A DNA stretch of 64,000 nt from Astrobacterium formosum (GTDB taxonomy: Bacteria > Pseudomonadota > Alphaproteobacteria > Rhizobiales > Xanthobacteraceae), in assembly GCA_030848545.1 (NCBI GenBank), contig JAVDCA010000002.1:310001-374000 (forward strand), written 5' to 3'. Below are positions 47,913-57,554 of this stretch, in pieces. Under the pieces are notes generated by a model, which saw only the letters and a list, made by a program, of their open reading frames with translations, was not told where the DNA came from and ran no database searches. How positions within the stretch are numbered: position 1 is the first letter of the stretch; the number at the start of each line of letters is the position of its first letter. The translations under genes were made by a program, and so were the position numbers.

Positions 47913-49130
47913 ATGGACTCGCTGATTACGGCGGCCGCCCGCGCGCTCGCCGGAGGTGATCCGATCGGCGCGTTGAACCGGGTCGCGCTGCGCGAGGATG
48001 CGCCGGCGCTGGCGTTGCGCGGCATCGCCATGGCGCAGCTCGGCGACCTGGAGCGCGCCCGGGCGCTGGTGCGCCGCGCCGCGCGCGCTTTCGGGGCCCG
48101 GGAAGCGGTGGCGAGGGCGCGATGCGTCGTCGCGGAAGCCGAGATCGCACTCGCGTCGCGCGATCTCGGCTGGCCCGCAAGGACGCTCGCGGCGGCGCGG
48201 ACGGTGCTGGAACGGCACGGCGACCGCGCCAACGCCGCCCATGCGGCGCATATCGACATCCGGCGTTCGCTGCTGATGGGTCGTCTCGACGAGGCGGAAC
48301 GCAAGCTCGCCGGCCTCGACCTCGCATCCCTGCCGCCGGCGTTGACGGCGACGGGCGAATTGGCGGCGGCGGGAATCGCGATCCGGCGCCTGCATACGCG
48401 AGCCGCGGGTGCCGCGCTCGCACGGGCGGCTGCCGCGGCGCACCGCGCCGCCATTCCGGCGCTGACCGCGGAGATCGAAAACACCGCGCAACTGCTCGCC
48501 GCGCCGGCGGCGCGCCTGATCGCGCACGGCGAGGAGCGCGTCCTGCGGCTCGACGAGGTCGAGGCGCTGCTGGCGTCGCAGGCGCTCGTCATCGACGCCT
48601 GCCGTCACCTGGTGCGCAAGGGCGCCACGGTGATTTCGCTGGCGCGGCGGCCGGTCCTGTTCGGGCTCGCGCGTGCGCTCGCCGAAGCTTGGCCCGGCGA
48701 CGTGCCGAGGGCGGTGCTGCTGGCGCGCGCGTTTCGGGCGAAGCACGTGGACGAATCCCATCGCGCCCGGCTGCGGGTCGAAGTCGGACGGCTGCGCCGG
48801 GCACTGCGAATGCTCGCCGAGGTCGACGCCACCGCACGCGGGTTTGCACTCACGGTGCGCCGCGCCGACGTCGTCGTGCTGGCGCGGCCGATCGAGGGAG
48901 AGCATGCAGCGGTGCTGGCCCTGCTCGCCGACGGCGAGTCGTGGTCGAGCTCGGCTTTGGCGCTGGCGCTCGACAGGAGCCAGCGCACCGTGCAGCGCTC
49001 GCTCGACGCGCTCGCGGCGGCCGGCAGGGTGCAGTCGGTCGGCCGCGGCCGCGCGCGCCGCTGGATGACGCCGCCGGTGCCGGGTTTCACGACGACCTTG
49101 TTACTCCCGGCGCCACTGCCGGGCGATTAG
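47913..49130 (+). CDS. TPR-like and winged-helix transcription regulator
   Basis: 405 residues, strongly alanine/arginine-rich. The N-terminal ~270 residues are helical repeats resembling TPR (for example ALRGIAMAQLGDLERARALVRRAARAFGAREAVARARCVVAEAEIAL). Then comes an OmpR-type winged-helix-like region (SLARRPVLFGLARALAEAWPGDVPRAVLLARAFRAKHVDESHRARLRVEVGRLRRAL), and a second winged helix (GESWSSSALALALDRSQRTVQRSLDALAAAGRVQSVGRGRARRWMTPP). Divergent from the SRPBCC gene and 33 bp before the propeller gene. Probably a DNA-binding regulator of both. No family name can be given with confidence. Confidence 0.72.
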   Translation: MDSLITAAARALAGGDPIGALNRVALREDAPALALRGIAMAQLGDLERARALVRRAARAFGAREAVARARCVVAEAEIALASRDLGWPARTLAAARTVLERHGDRANAAHAAHIDIRRSLLMGRLDEAERKLAGLDLASLPPALTATGELAAAGIAIRRLHTRAAGAALARAAAAAHRAAIPALTAEIENTAQLLAAPAARLIAHGEERVLRLDEVEALLASQALVIDACRHLVRKGATVISLARRPVLFGLARALAEAWPGDVPRAVLLARAFRAKHVDESHRARLRVEVGRLRRALRMLAEVDATARGFALTVRRADVVVLARPIEGEHAAVLALLADGESWSSSALALALDRSQRTVQRSLDALAAAGRVQSVGRGRARRWMTPPVPGFTTTLLLPAPLPGD

Positions 49131-49163
49131 GGTTTCGTCATCGCAACGACGAGGATCGCCCCC

Positions 49164-49793
49164 ATGAAACAGCAAGCAGCCGAAATCATCCGCGAATATG
49201 GCCTGTTCCCCGGCGTCGACCAGGTGCATGGTCTCACCTTCGACGGTCGGCACGTCTGGTTCGCCTCCGGCGACAAGCTCAACGCCCTCGATCCGGAAGC
49301 CGGAACGATTGTCCGTGAAATCGAGGTCCCGGCCCATGCCGGTACGGCCTTCGACGGCCGGCATCTGTTCCAGATCGCCGAACAGCGTATCCAGAAGATC
49401 GATCCAAGCACCGGCCGGGTGCTCGCCACAATCCCGGCGCCGGGCGGCGGTGGCGATTCCGGCCTCGCCTGGGCCGAAGGGACGCTGTGGGTCGGGCAGT
49501 ATCGCGATCGCAAGATCCACCAGATCGATCCCGACACCGGCGCGATCCTGCGCACCATCGCATGCGATCGCTTCGTCACCGGCGTCACCTGGGTGGACGG
49601 CGAGCTCTGGCACGGCACCCGGGAAGGTGACGAGAGCGGCCTGGCACACCTCGATCCCGCGACCGGCAAAGTCCTGGAGCGTCTCGACATGCCGTCCGGC
49701 GTCGGCCTCTCCGGTCTCGAATGCGCCGGCGATCGCTTCTTCTGCGGGGGTGGCGACAGCGGCAAGGTGATGGCCGTGCGCCGGCCGAAATGA
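49164..49793 (+). CDS. Beta-propeller protein (glutamine cyclotransferase-like)
   Basis: 209 residues made of repeated blades such as GLTFDGRHVWFASGDKLNALDPEAGTIVREIEVP, GTAFDGRHLFQIAEQRIQKIDPSTGRVLATI, and GLAWAEGTLWVGQYRDRKIHQIDPDTGAILRTI (about 45 residues each, four to five blades). No signal peptide, so it is cytoplasmic. The repeats resemble glutamine-cyclotransferase/streptogramin-lyase-type propellers, but catalytic residues cannot be assigned. Same-strand neighbour of the winged-helix regulator, with a ribosome site in gaggatcgccccc. Confidence 0.75.
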   Translation: MKQQAAEIIREYGLFPGVDQVHGLTFDGRHVWFASGDKLNALDPEAGTIVREIEVPAHAGTAFDGRHLFQIAEQRIQKIDPSTGRVLATIPAPGGGGDSGLAWAEGTLWVGQYRDRKIHQIDPDTGAILRTIACDRFVTGVTWVDGELWHGTREGDESGLAHLDPATGKVLERLDMPSGVGLSGLECAGDRFFCGGGDSGKVMAVRRPK

Positions 49794-49825
49794 CGCCGCG
49801 GGCGATCTTCGTGGTGGCCCGCTCC

Positions 49826-50857
49826 CTATCCGCGTTTGCGCGCCTGCTGGGCGATCGACAACATGGCCCGCTCCGTGATGGCCTCGGCGAGGCTGGCGCG
49901 GCGGCGGGTGTCGAGCATGGCATCGGCCAGCTGGGTGATCACGCGCTCGAGCCGCACGCTCGTCCAGCCGGACAGGGCCGCTTCGACCAGCGGCTTGCGG
50001 CGGAAGTGCACGGGCGGCACGAACGCATACATGGCCCGCTCCATATTGCCGCCTGAGTCGATGCCGAGTCGTGCCTTGTGGAGCTGCAGCGCCTGGCGCA
50101 GCGCCGCGCTGACGATGGCGCCCGGGTACGTGCCGGCGGCGCGAGCCTTGGAAAACTGGGTTTCGACGTCGGCCGGCTTGCCCGCGAAGGCTGCGTCCAC
50201 CAGGGCGTCGAGGGCGAGCGCGGAAGCGTCCGCCGACACCGCCAGCACATCGTCGGCTTCGACACGGCCGTTGTCGCCCACATAGAGGGCGAGCTTCTGC
50301 AGTTCGCTGCGCGAGGCGCGGCGGTCGCCGCCGAGAAGCGAGATCAGGAGCGCGCGGGCATCGGGCGCGAGGGTAAGGGAGGCGGCGCGCATCTCCTCGT
50401 CGACGAGGCGGGCGAGGTCGCGCTCGGTGTCGGCGTAGCAGACCAGCACCGCGGCGGCGGCTGCCTTCTCGCACATGGCGCGCACCGGCGCGGTCTTCTT
50501 GAGGTCGCCGGCCTCGATCACCACCCGGCAGTCGGCGCCCGGGGGCGTCGCCACCAGCATTTCGACCGCGGCGGCGAAGTTGCGTGCGCCGGCCTTGACC
50601 CAGACGGCGCGCCGGCCGCCGAACAGCGGCACCGTATGGGCCTCCTCGACGAGACGGCTCGGCTCGTCGGCGAGGGTGTCGCCGTCGAGGCGGGCGAAGG
50701 CGAACGGATCGCCGGGATCGTCGACGGCGGACTTCACGATCGCATCGACGCGCTCACGCACCAAACCGGCGTCGGGCCCGCAGACGAGCACGATCGGCCG
50801 CGCCGGATCGGGCCGGTTCGCGAAGGCGTCGATGTCGGCGGGTTTGATGGCGACCAT
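49826..50857 (-). CDS. holA: DNA polymerase III delta subunit
   Basis: 343 residues. It opens clamp loaders and interacts with the beta clamp. The pattern MVAIKPADIDAFANRPDPARPIVLVCGPDAGLVRERVDAIV is the typical alphaproteobacterial HolA start, followed by EEAHTVPLFGGRRAVWVKAG, AASLTLAPDARALLISLLGGDRRASRSELQKLALYVG and QALQLHKARLGI. It is the last gene of leuS-lptE-holA, a conserved alphaproteobacterial order. A class C repeat lies just upstream, between lptE and holA. Confidence 0.94.
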   Translation of the reverse strand: MVAIKPADIDAFANRPDPARPIVLVCGPDAGLVRERVDAIVKSAVDDPGDPFAFARLDGDTLADEPSRLVEEAHTVPLFGGRRAVWVKAGARNFAAAVEMLVATPPGADCRVVIEAGDLKKTAPVRAMCEKAAAAAVLVCYADTERDLARLVDEEMRAASLTLAPDARALLISLLGGDRRASRSELQKLALYVGDNGRVEADDVLAVSADASALALDALVDAAFAGKPADVETQFSKARAAGTYPGAIVSAALRQALQLHKARLGIDSGGNMERAMYAFVPPVHFRRKPLVEAALSGWTSVRLERVITQLADAMLDTRRRASLAEAITERAMLSIAQQARKRG

Positions 50858-50864
50858 GAGGACT

Positions 50865-50954
50865 CGTCATGGCCGGGCTCGTCCCGGCCATCCACGTCTT
50901 TCTTATCATCAGGCCCTGAAAACGTGGATGCCCGGGACGAGCCCGGGCATGACG
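50865..50954. repeat. Intergenic palindromic repeat, class C, copy 2
   Basis: Begins cgtcatggccgggctcgtcc and ends cccgggcatgacg; the two arms are complements over most of their length, and it is about 80% alike to copy 1 by eye. It lies between lptE and holA. Confidence 0.87.
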
Positions 50955-50979
50955 AATTCAAAGCTCGGAGCAATACCCG

Positions 50980-51576
50980 TCACGTCTTGGCGATGAAATA
51001 CGACGCCAGCCGTGCCTGGATGGCGTCGGCGATGACCTTGGCGGCGCGATTCTCGGAGTCGCGCAAGGCTCGGCTGCGGGCGAAGCGCTGCTCCTGCCCG
51101 GGAATGTCGTAGGACACCCGCGCGAAAGTGGTGTCGCTCAACACGGTCTTGCCGGTCTTCATTTCGACCAGCTGATAGGAGGCGTTGAGGCCGAAATTCT
51201 CCACGTCGGGACGGGAACTCTGGATGTCGACGATCACCGACAGGCGGGTGGAGGTAATGCTGATCTTGAGCTGGTGGGTGGCCGGGGCGCCGCCGGCGCC
51301 GCCGGTCAGCCCGAACACCAGGCTGTTGCGCAACTCGACCGCGATGCGTGATTCCGGGGTGCCGTTGGGGGCCGGGATCTGCGCCACATCCACCTGGGCG
51401 AGCTCGGCATGGAGGGTCGACTGGCCCCCCACCGTCCGGTTGCCGTAGAGGGGCTGGAAGCAGCCTCCCAGGAAGGCCGCGGCGACCACGACGGCGGCCA
51501 CGCGCCGGAGGGCCGGACCGCGCGGAAACCGCTGCGACTCTCGCGTCGAATGCCCGTTGGCCTCAAGCCACCACAT
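50980..51576 (-). CDS. lptE: LPS-assembly lipoprotein LptE
   Basis: 198 residues. It carries a basic leader and a lipobox FLGGC with the lipidated cysteine at C39, then FQPLYG, the canonical LptE start of the mature protein. [17 protein letters not shown]-like helix ([14 protein letters not shown]), [27 protein letters not shown] at the end. It forms the plug of LptD in outer-membrane LPS export. The ATG at 51576 lies inside the last 14 bases of leuS (out of frame), so translation is probably coupled to leuS. Confidence 0.93.
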   Translation of the reverse strand: MWWLEANGHSTRESQRFPRGPALRRVAAVVVAAAFLGGCFQPLYGNRTVGGQSTLHAELAQVDVAQIPAPNGTPESRIAVELRNSLVFGLTGGAGGAPATHQLKISITSTRLSVIVDIQSSRPDVENFGLNASYQLVEMKTGKTVLSDTTFARVSYDIPGQEQRFARSRALRDSENRAAKVIADAIQARLASYFIAKT

Positions 51577-54196
51577 TGACGATCCTTTGCGGGACGACGA
51601 TGACCTTTTTGGGAGGCTTGCCGTCGAGGGCCCTTTTTACCGCATCCAGGGCCAGAACGGCAGCCTCGATCTCGTCTTTTCCGGCCGAGCGTGGCACCAC
51701 GACATCAGCCCGCTTCTTGCCGTTGACCTGGACCGGCAGCGCGATGGTGTCCTCGACTAGGAGATCGGCCTCCACGACCGGCCAGGGCGCCTCGGCCACC
51801 AGGCCGCCATGGCCCAGCGCCGCCCAGCATTCCTCGGCGAGGTGCGGCATCATGGGGTGGAACAAGACCACCAGGATGTCGGCCGCTTCCTTGACCGCAT
51901 GGGTGAAGTCGGGCCGGCTGGCCGCCCCCCCCTTGGCCTCCGTCAGCGCCGCCTGCAACGCATTGGCGAATTCATAGATGTGGGCGACGCAGACGTTGAA
52001 GTGCAGCTTTTCGATCTCGCCCGTGACCCGGGCCAGCGCCCGGTGGGCGGCCTTGCGGATTGCCAGGGCGTCGTCCCCGAAATTCGCCGGCGCCGCCGCC
52101 GGTGCGGTCTTGGCAATCTCGGCGGCTTCGCCGATGAGCCGCCACAGGCGCTGGACGAACCGCCAGGCGCCCTGGACGCCCTGCTCGGTCCAGTTGACGT
52201 CGCGCTCGGGGGGCGAATCCGACAGCATGAACCAGCGGGCGGTGTCGGCCCCGTAGGCCGCGATGATGTCGTCGGGGTCGACCGTGTTGCGCTTCGACTT
52301 CGACATCTTCTCGATCGGGCCGATCTCGATCGGTTCGCCGGTCGCGATCAGGGTGGCGCAGCGGGCCTCGCCCGTACCCTCGATCTTGATTTCCGTGGGC
52401 GCCGCCCAGGTGCCGTTGTCTTTGCGATAGGTCTCGTGCACCACCATGCCTTGCGTGAACAGGCCGGCGAACGGTTCGTCGATGCCCACATGGCCGGTCG
52501 CCTTCATGGCGCGGGTGAAGAAGCGCGAATACAGGAGATGCAGGATCGCGTGCTCGATGCCGCCGATATACTGGTCCACCGGCAGCCATTTGTCGGCCAT
52601 CGGCCGGTCGGTAGGTGCGGTCTCGATCCACGGGTCAGTGAAGCGCGTGTAGTACCAGGACGAATCCACGAACGTGTCCATGGTGTCGGTCTCGCGCCGC
52701 GCCGGGGAGCCGCACTGCGGGCAGGCGACGTGTTTCCAGGTCGGATGGCGGTCGAGCGGATTGCCGGGGCGGTCGAACTCGATATCGTCGGGCAGCACCA
52801 CCGGCAGGTCCTTTTCGGGCGCCGGCACGACGCCGCACTTTTCGCAGTGGATGATGGGAATCGGGCAGCCCCAGTAGCGCTGGCGCGAGATGCCCCAGTC
52901 GCGCAGGCGGTAATTGACCTGGCGCTGCGCCACCGGGCGGTTGCCGCGGGTCTGTGACTCGAGGCGCTTGGCCACTTCTTCCTGGGCCTCGCCGAACGTC
53001 ATGCCGTCGAGGAAGCGCGAATTGATCATGCGGCCGTCGCCGTCATAGGCGGTGTCGGTGATCACGAAGTCCTTGGGATCGACGTCGGGCGGGCACACGA
53101 CCGGCGTGTTGCCGAGGCCGTATTTATTGACGAAGTCGAGGTCGCGCTGGTCGTGCGCCGGGCAGCCGAAGATGGCGCCGGTGCCGTACTCCATCAGGAT
53201 GAAGTTGGCCACGTAGACCGGCAGCGTCCAGGTCGCGTCGAACGGGTGGACGGCGCGGATGCCGGTGTCGAAACCGAGCTTCTCGGCCTTGTCGATCGCC
53301 TCCTGGGCGGTGCCGACCTTCTTGGCCTGGGCGATGAAGTCGGCGAGCGCCGGGTTCTTCGCCGCCATTGCCCGCGCCAGCGGATGGTCGGGCGCGATCG
53401 CCAGGAACTTGGCACCGAACAACGTGTCGTGGCGGGTGGTGAAGATTTCCAGTTCGTCCTCGCCATTGGGCGTCGTCTTCGCATCGAGGACGAAGCGCAC
53501 CAACAGGCCTTCGGAGCGGCCGATCCAGTTCTTCTGCATCAGCCGGACCTTCTCCGGCCAGCGGTCGAGAGTCTCGATCGCCTTCAGGAGGTCCTCGGAA
53601 TACTTGGTGATCTTGAAGAACCACTGGGTCAGGTCGCGCTGCTCGACGAGCGCGCCACTCCGCCAGCCGCGGCCGTCGATGACCTGCTCGTTGGCGAGCA
53701 CGGTCATGTCGACCGGATCCCAGTTCACTTTCGACTGCTTGCGCTCGACCAGCCCGGCTTTCAGGAAGTCCAGGAACATCTTCTGCTGGTGTTTGTAGTA
53801 GGACGGGTCGCAGGTCGCGACCTCGCGCTTCCAGTCAAGCGACAGCCCCATGGTCTGGAGCTGCTTCTTCATGGTGGCGATGTTGGCGTAGGTCCACGTC
53901 TTGGGGTGGACCTTGTTGGCCATGGCGGCGTTCTCGGCCGGCATCCCGAAGGCGTCCCAGCCCATGGGGTGCAGCACGTTGAAGCCGGCGGCGCGCTTGT
54001 ATCTAGCTACCACGTCGCCCATGGTGTAGTTGCGCACATGGCCCATGTGGATGCGCCCCGACGGGTAGGGGAACATTTCAAGGACATAGTATTTCGGGCG
54101 GGAATCGGCGTTGGGTGTCGCGAAGATGCCGCGCTCGTCCCAGGTCTTCTGCCAATGGGCCTCGGCCTCGCGGGCGTTGTAACGGTCGGTGGACAT
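51563..54196 (-). CDS. leuS: Leucyl-tRNA synthetase
   Basis: 877 residues, class I synthetase of normal length. HIGH-type motif [19 protein letters not shown] near residue 45; the catalytic site and KMSKS loop are [16 protein letters not shown] near residue 635. The CP1 editing domain includes [21 protein letters not shown] and the zinc-type pair CGVVPAP and [25 protein letters not shown]. It charges tRNA-Leu. First gene of leuS-lptE-holA. Start [19 protein letters not shown] is standard. Confidence 0.98.
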   Translation of the reverse strand: MSTDRYNAREAEAHWQKTWDERGIFATPNADSRPKYYVLEMFPYPSGRIHMGHVRNYTMGDVVARYKRAAGFNVLHPMGWDAFGMPAENAAMANKVHPKTWTYANIATMKKQLQTMGLSLDWKREVATCDPSYYKHQQKMFLDFLKAGLVERKQSKVNWDPVDMTVLANEQVIDGRGWRSGALVEQRDLTQWFFKITKYSEDLLKAIETLDRWPEKVRLMQKNWIGRSEGLLVRFVLDAKTTPNGEDELEIFTTRHDTLFGAKFLAIAPDHPLARAMAAKNPALADFIAQAKKVGTAQEAIDKAEKLGFDTGIRAVHPFDATWTLPVYVANFILMEYGTGAIFGCPAHDQRDLDFVNKYGLGNTPVVCPPDVDPKDFVITDTAYDGDGRMINSRFLDGMTFGEAQEEVAKRLESQTRGNRPVAQRQVNYRLRDWGISRQRYWGCPIPIIHCEKCGVVPAPEKDLPVVLPDDIEFDRPGNPLDRHPTWKHVACPQCGSPARRETDTMDTFVDSSWYYTRFTDPWIETAPTDRPMADKWLPVDQYIGGIEHAILHLLYSRFFTRAMKATGHVGIDEPFAGLFTQGMVVHETYRKDNGTWAAPTEIKIEGTGEARCATLIATGEPIEIGPIEKMSKSKRNTVDPDDIIAAYGADTARWFMLSDSPPERDVNWTEQGVQGAWRFVQRLWRLIGEAAEIAKTAPAAAPANFGDDALAIRKAAHRALARVTGEIEKLHFNVCVAHIYEFANALQAALTEAKGGAASRPDFTHAVKEAADILVVLFHPMMPHLAEECWAALGHGGLVAEAPWPVVEADLLVEDTIALPVQVNGKKRADVVVPRSAGKDEIEAAVLALDAVKRALDGKPPKKVIVVPQRIVNVVA

Positions 54197-54303
54197 TTTA
54201 ATTTCGGCGCTTTTTTCGTGTTCAGGCGGCCGGACTAGGCCACGTCACGGCTGGCGGGTCAACGGTTTGGCGACTTGGACCAAACACGGAGGCGGGGCGC
54301 CCC

Positions 54304-54345
54304 CAAGGCCCGTTGGCAAGGCCCGTTGGAATGCAAGTGCATTCC
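54304..54345. repeat. Tandem 13-bp direct repeat and an 18-bp inverted repeat before leuS
   Basis: CAAGGCCCGTTGG occurs back to back at 54304-54316 and 54317-54329. Immediately after, GGAATGCA-AG-TGCATTCC (54328-54345) is a perfect inverted repeat. Both lie in the 166-bp gap between the diguanylate cyclase 3' end and leuS; the inverted repeat has no U-tract and is not a standard terminator. Confidence 0.7.
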
Positions 54346-54362
54346 AGCCAGATAATGCCGGA

Positions 54363-56045
54363 TCAGGTGGTGGTCAAAACGGATTTCCCGGCCTCCGGCA
54401 CCAGCGGCGGTGCCTCGGCGGCGACCTTGTTGCGGCCGGAGCGCTTGGCCTCGTAGAGGCCGGCGTCGGCCGCTTCCACGAGGACGCGGGGCGGCTCTCC
54501 CGCCGCCGGCACCAGGCAGGCGACCCCGACGCTGATGGTGACGATGCCTTCCGGCGCCGTCCGGTGGATGATCCCGAGCCCGGCGACGTCGGCGCGCAGC
54601 CTTTCGGCGAGCCGCATGGCGTTCGCAAGGTCCGTTTCCGGCATCAGCAGTGCGAATTCCTCGCCGCCGTAGCGGGCCGCGAAGTCGGCGCCGGTCGCCA
54701 GATTGGCAAGAAGCCTGCCGAACATCTGCAGGCAACGGTCGCCCTCCACGTGGCCGTTGTTGTCGTTGAACAGCTTGAAGTGGTCGACGTCGATCATCAT
54801 CAGGCCGAGGGCTCGGCCGGTGAGCTCGGCACGCTGCCACTCCGCCTCCAGATGGGCATCGAAGCTTCTGCGGTTGGCGAGCCCCGACAGGCAGTCGATG
54901 GAGGCGAGGGCTTCGAGATGTCGATTGGCCGAGCGCAATTCGCGGTCGCGCTCCGATAGCCGCCACCCCATGTCGGCGAGGGCATGGACGAGCGGGGCGA
55001 ACTCGGCCGCCCACACCTGACCGCTCGGCCGCGCGTCGAGTTCGCCGCGGCCGATGCGGCTTGCGACTCGCGCCAGGGCGCGGATCGGCTCGACGATGAG
55101 CTGCTCGCCGCCGAACCATGCGGCGAGCAGGGTCAGGAGCCCGAACATGACGAGCTGCAGGTAGGCAATGCCGATTTCGTGGTCGATTCGGCTCAATACT
55201 TCGCGCTCGTCGAGGCCGATGACGACGAGCGAATCGGTGCCCGGCAGGCGCGCGAAAGCCGCGATGCGGCGCACGCCGTCGAGCCAGGCGATCGCGGTCT
55301 GGCCTTCGGCCTGGCTTTGCATGTGCGTCAGCAGCGAAGGATCTATGAATCGAGTCCCGACGATGCCTCCCTCCTGGCCCGGCACGGCGGCCATCACGGT
55401 GCCCCGGCCGTCAAGCAGCACGGCGGCGGCACCGGCGCGCCGTGCGATGGCGCCGCTGGCGCGACCGATCCAACGCAGATCGATACGTGCGGCCAGGATG
55501 ACGGTGCCTTGCGGACGCGAGCTCGCGGTGAGATGGGCGGCGACCACCGCCGGCGCCCCGCCGGCGCGGTCGACCACCTGATCGCTGAGCACAAAACCAC
55601 CCTGTTGGCGCACCTTCTGGACGAAGGCGCGGCCGGACACGTCGAGGCCAATCAGCCCGTCCAGGTTCGAACAGGTGACGCGGTCGTCGGGCCCGATTGC
55701 GACGAGGCTGACGATCCAGGGCACGTCGGTGGCGACGCCGACGAATGCCGCCGCGCAGTCGTTCGGCTTGCCGGCGGTCGACTCGTAGAGGCGTGCCGCA
55801 ACGCGCAACACCGCACGGGTGGCGCTGATCATTTCGCTCTCGCTCTCGACCGCCCGGCGCGTCAGAGAGATCACTTCGTTGTGGGCGGTCTCGAGCCGCT
55901 CGACACGGCTGTTTTCCAGTTGCCGCACCCGGTCCAGGGTCAATGGCACCACCGCCAGAAGGGCGAGCAGCATCAGCCTGGCCCGGATGCTCAGCCCACG
56001 CGCTGGCGCCGCCGGCGGATCTGATGTCGTTTGGCGAGCATCCAT
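54363..56045 (-). CDS. Membrane-anchored diguanylate cyclase (Cache-like sensor, HAMP, GGDEF)
   Basis: 560 residues. One N-terminal membrane helix (~20-38), a periplasmic Cache-like region (~40-280, with DRVTCSNLDGLIGLDVSGRAFVQKVRQQGGFVLSD), a second helix (~290-312), HAMP (VEPIRALARVASRIGRGELDARPSG), then GGDEF starting ASIDCLSGLANRRSFDAHLE. The active site is intact as RYGGEEFALLMP, so it should make c-di-GMP. The inhibitory I-site, normally RxxD just before, reads TGAD, with the arginine replaced, so product inhibition may be lost. The c-di-GMP could feed the PilZ-containing receptor at 34-35 kb, which is inference. Confidence 0.93.
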   Translation of the reverse strand: MDARQTTSDPPAAPARGLSIRARLMLLALLAVVPLTLDRVRQLENSRVERLETAHNEVISLTRRAVESESEMISATRAVLRVAARLYESTAGKPNDCAAAFVGVATDVPWIVSLVAIGPDDRVTCSNLDGLIGLDVSGRAFVQKVRQQGGFVLSDQVVDRAGGAPAVVAAHLTASSRPQGTVILAARIDLRWIGRASGAIARRAGAAAVLLDGRGTVMAAVPGQEGGIVGTRFIDPSLLTHMQSQAEGQTAIAWLDGVRRIAAFARLPGTDSLVVIGLDEREVLSRIDHEIGIAYLQLVMFGLLTLLAAWFGGEQLIVEPIRALARVASRIGRGELDARPSGQVWAAEFAPLVHALADMGWRLSERDRELRSANRHLEALASIDCLSGLANRRSFDAHLEAEWQRAELTGRALGLMMIDVDHFKLFNDNNGHVEGDRCLQMFGRLLANLATGADFAARYGGEEFALLMPETDLANAMRLAERLRADVAGLGIIHRTAPEGIVTISVGVACLVPAAGEPPRVLVEAADAGLYEAKRSGRNKVAAEAPPLVPEAGKSVLTTT

Positions 56046-56148
56046 GAAATTTCCCGTATCCCGAGAATAGAGTACCTCCCGGCCGTGAAGGGATGGTTGG
56101 CAAGAACGCTAAAATTTGATGATTGGGGATAAAGGAGTTGGTGTGCCG

Positions 56149-56856
56149 ATGAGTGTGTCCGAATCCGCCGCGCCGGCAGTTGTAGCCCTGGGCGAGGTCA
56201 AGGCCGCCATCGCGGCGGCCTGTCGGGAGGCCCGCCGGGATCCCGCCACGGTCACCCTGGTGGCGGTTTCGAAGACGTTTGCAACCGACATGATTGCGCC
56301 GGTGATCGCCGCCGGCCAGAGCGTGTTCGGCGAGAACCGGGTCCAGGAGGCGAGAGCCAAATGGGCCCCCCTGAGGGCGCTCCATCCCGGGCTCGAACTG
56401 CACATGATCGGCCCGCTGCAGTCCAACAAGGCCCGCGATGCGGTCGAATTGTTCGACGTCATTCATTCCCTTGACCGCATGTCACTCGCCGCCGAACTCG
56501 CCAAGGCGGTGGCGAAAAGCGGCGGCCGCCGTTGTCCCCGCCTCCTGGTCGAGGTCAATACCGGCGCCGAGCCCCAGAAGGCTGGCGTGCTGGCCACGGA
56601 TGTGGATGCCTTTCTGGCAGCGGTCAGGGACCGCCACGGCCTCGTGGTGGAGGGGCTGATGTGCATTCCACCGGTCGATGAGGCGCCGGCGCCCCACTTC
56701 GCCTTGACCGCCAAGATCGCGGCTCGCAATGGCCTCAAAACCCTGTCCATGGGCATGAGCGACGACTTTGCCGAAGCGATTCGCTTCGGCGCCACCCATG
56801 TGCGGGTCGGCACAGCCATTTTCGGCGCCCGGCCGGCGAAAGCGCCTGGAAACTAA
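56149..56856 (+). CDS. PLP-binding protein of the YggS/PROSC family
   Basis: 235 residues. The PLP lysine is in VTLVAVSKTFATDMIAPVI (K near residue 43), followed by FGENRVQEARAKWAPL, LHMIGPLQSNKARDAVELFDVIHSLDR, LLVEVNTGAEPQKAGV and SMGMSDDFAEAIRFGATHVRVGTAIFGAR. YggS-type proteins maintain PLP balance rather than catalysing a known reaction. ATG 56149 was chosen (AAAGGAG 11 bases before); GTG 56143 and ATG 56116 are alternatives. Divergent from the diguanylate cyclase. Confidence 0.93.
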   Translation: MSVSESAAPAVVALGEVKAAIAAACREARRDPATVTLVAVSKTFATDMIAPVIAAGQSVFGENRVQEARAKWAPLRALHPGLELHMIGPLQSNKARDAVELFDVIHSLDRMSLAAELAKAVAKSGGRRCPRLLVEVNTGAEPQKAGVLATDVDAFLAAVRDRHGLVVEGLMCIPPVDEAPAPHFALTAKIAARNGLKTLSMGMSDDFAEAIRFGATHVRVGTAIFGARPAKAPGN

Positions 56857-57380
56857 TGAATTAATATTCTCGTTCTTGGCCCGAGGCGGGCGACCAGCCA
56901 TCGCAACCGATCCGGCGTCATGGCGACGCAGCCGGCCGTGGGGGCGAAGCCGGGCCGCGCCACATGCAGGAATACGGCGCTGCCGCGGCCGGCGACCCGC
57001 GGGCGGGAATTGTGGTCGATTTCCACGATGAGATCGTAAAGCCGGTCGTCCCGCCACAACCGGTCGCCGCTGCCGTTGCGGCCGCGCCGGAACGGCCGGT
57101 TGTAGCGCCGGTCGTGCGGGTCCTCGCACCAGGCGTCGTCGTCCCGGATGGGACGGACCGGCAACAGGCTTTGCGGCCGCGGGCCGCGATCGGGGCGCCA
57201 CCACAGCCGCACCGGCCGGAAACAGCCGGCGGGTGTCGCGCCGTCCCCCTCCCGCTTGTCGGCCTTGATGCTGCCGCGGCCCAACGCCACCGGAATGCGG
57301 CAACTTCCGGCCACGAGCCAGCCCTGGCGGGGGCGGCCCGGCCGGCGGCCGACGCGGATCGAGGTCAAGGTGGCGTGCAT
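56853..57380 (-). CDS. L,D-transpeptidase catalytic domain (YkuD-like) protein
   Basis: 175 residues from ATG 57380. No signal peptide is visible from this start, unusual for a wall enzyme. The catalytic motif is in GSAVFLHVARPGFAPTAGCVAMTP: His, then T-A-G-C with the nucleophilic cysteine. Upstream residues SCRIPVALGRGSIKADKREGDGATPAGCFRP are the typical substrate-side strand pattern. Such enzymes form 3-3 crosslinks in murein or attach lipoproteins. It resembles the YafK/DUF-type single-domain group. The last codon overlaps the yggS end; the genes are convergent. Longer in-frame starts (to 57524) have no ribosome site. Confidence 0.8.
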   Translation of the reverse strand: MHATLTSIRVGRRPGRPRQGWLVAGSCRIPVALGRGSIKADKREGDGATPAGCFRPVRLWWRPDRGPRPQSLLPVRPIRDDDAWCEDPHDRRYNRPFRRGRNGSGDRLWRDDRLYDLIVEIDHNSRPRVAGRGSAVFLHVARPGFAPTAGCVAMTPDRLRWLVARLGPRTRILIH

Positions 57381-57554
57381 CTCTTTTCCCGGGGTTAGGG
57401 CTCTGTCGGCCGGCCGACGGGCCCGCCAGTATGCTCTTTGGCTTGCTCTTTTTGCCCCGCATGGTCTATTTCGCGCAACGCCGCCTGAATTGGGGTTTAC
57501 CGGCGGCGCCGATCGCGTCGCCACCCGGTTGCAGAGGGGGCACTAGAGAGAGCG

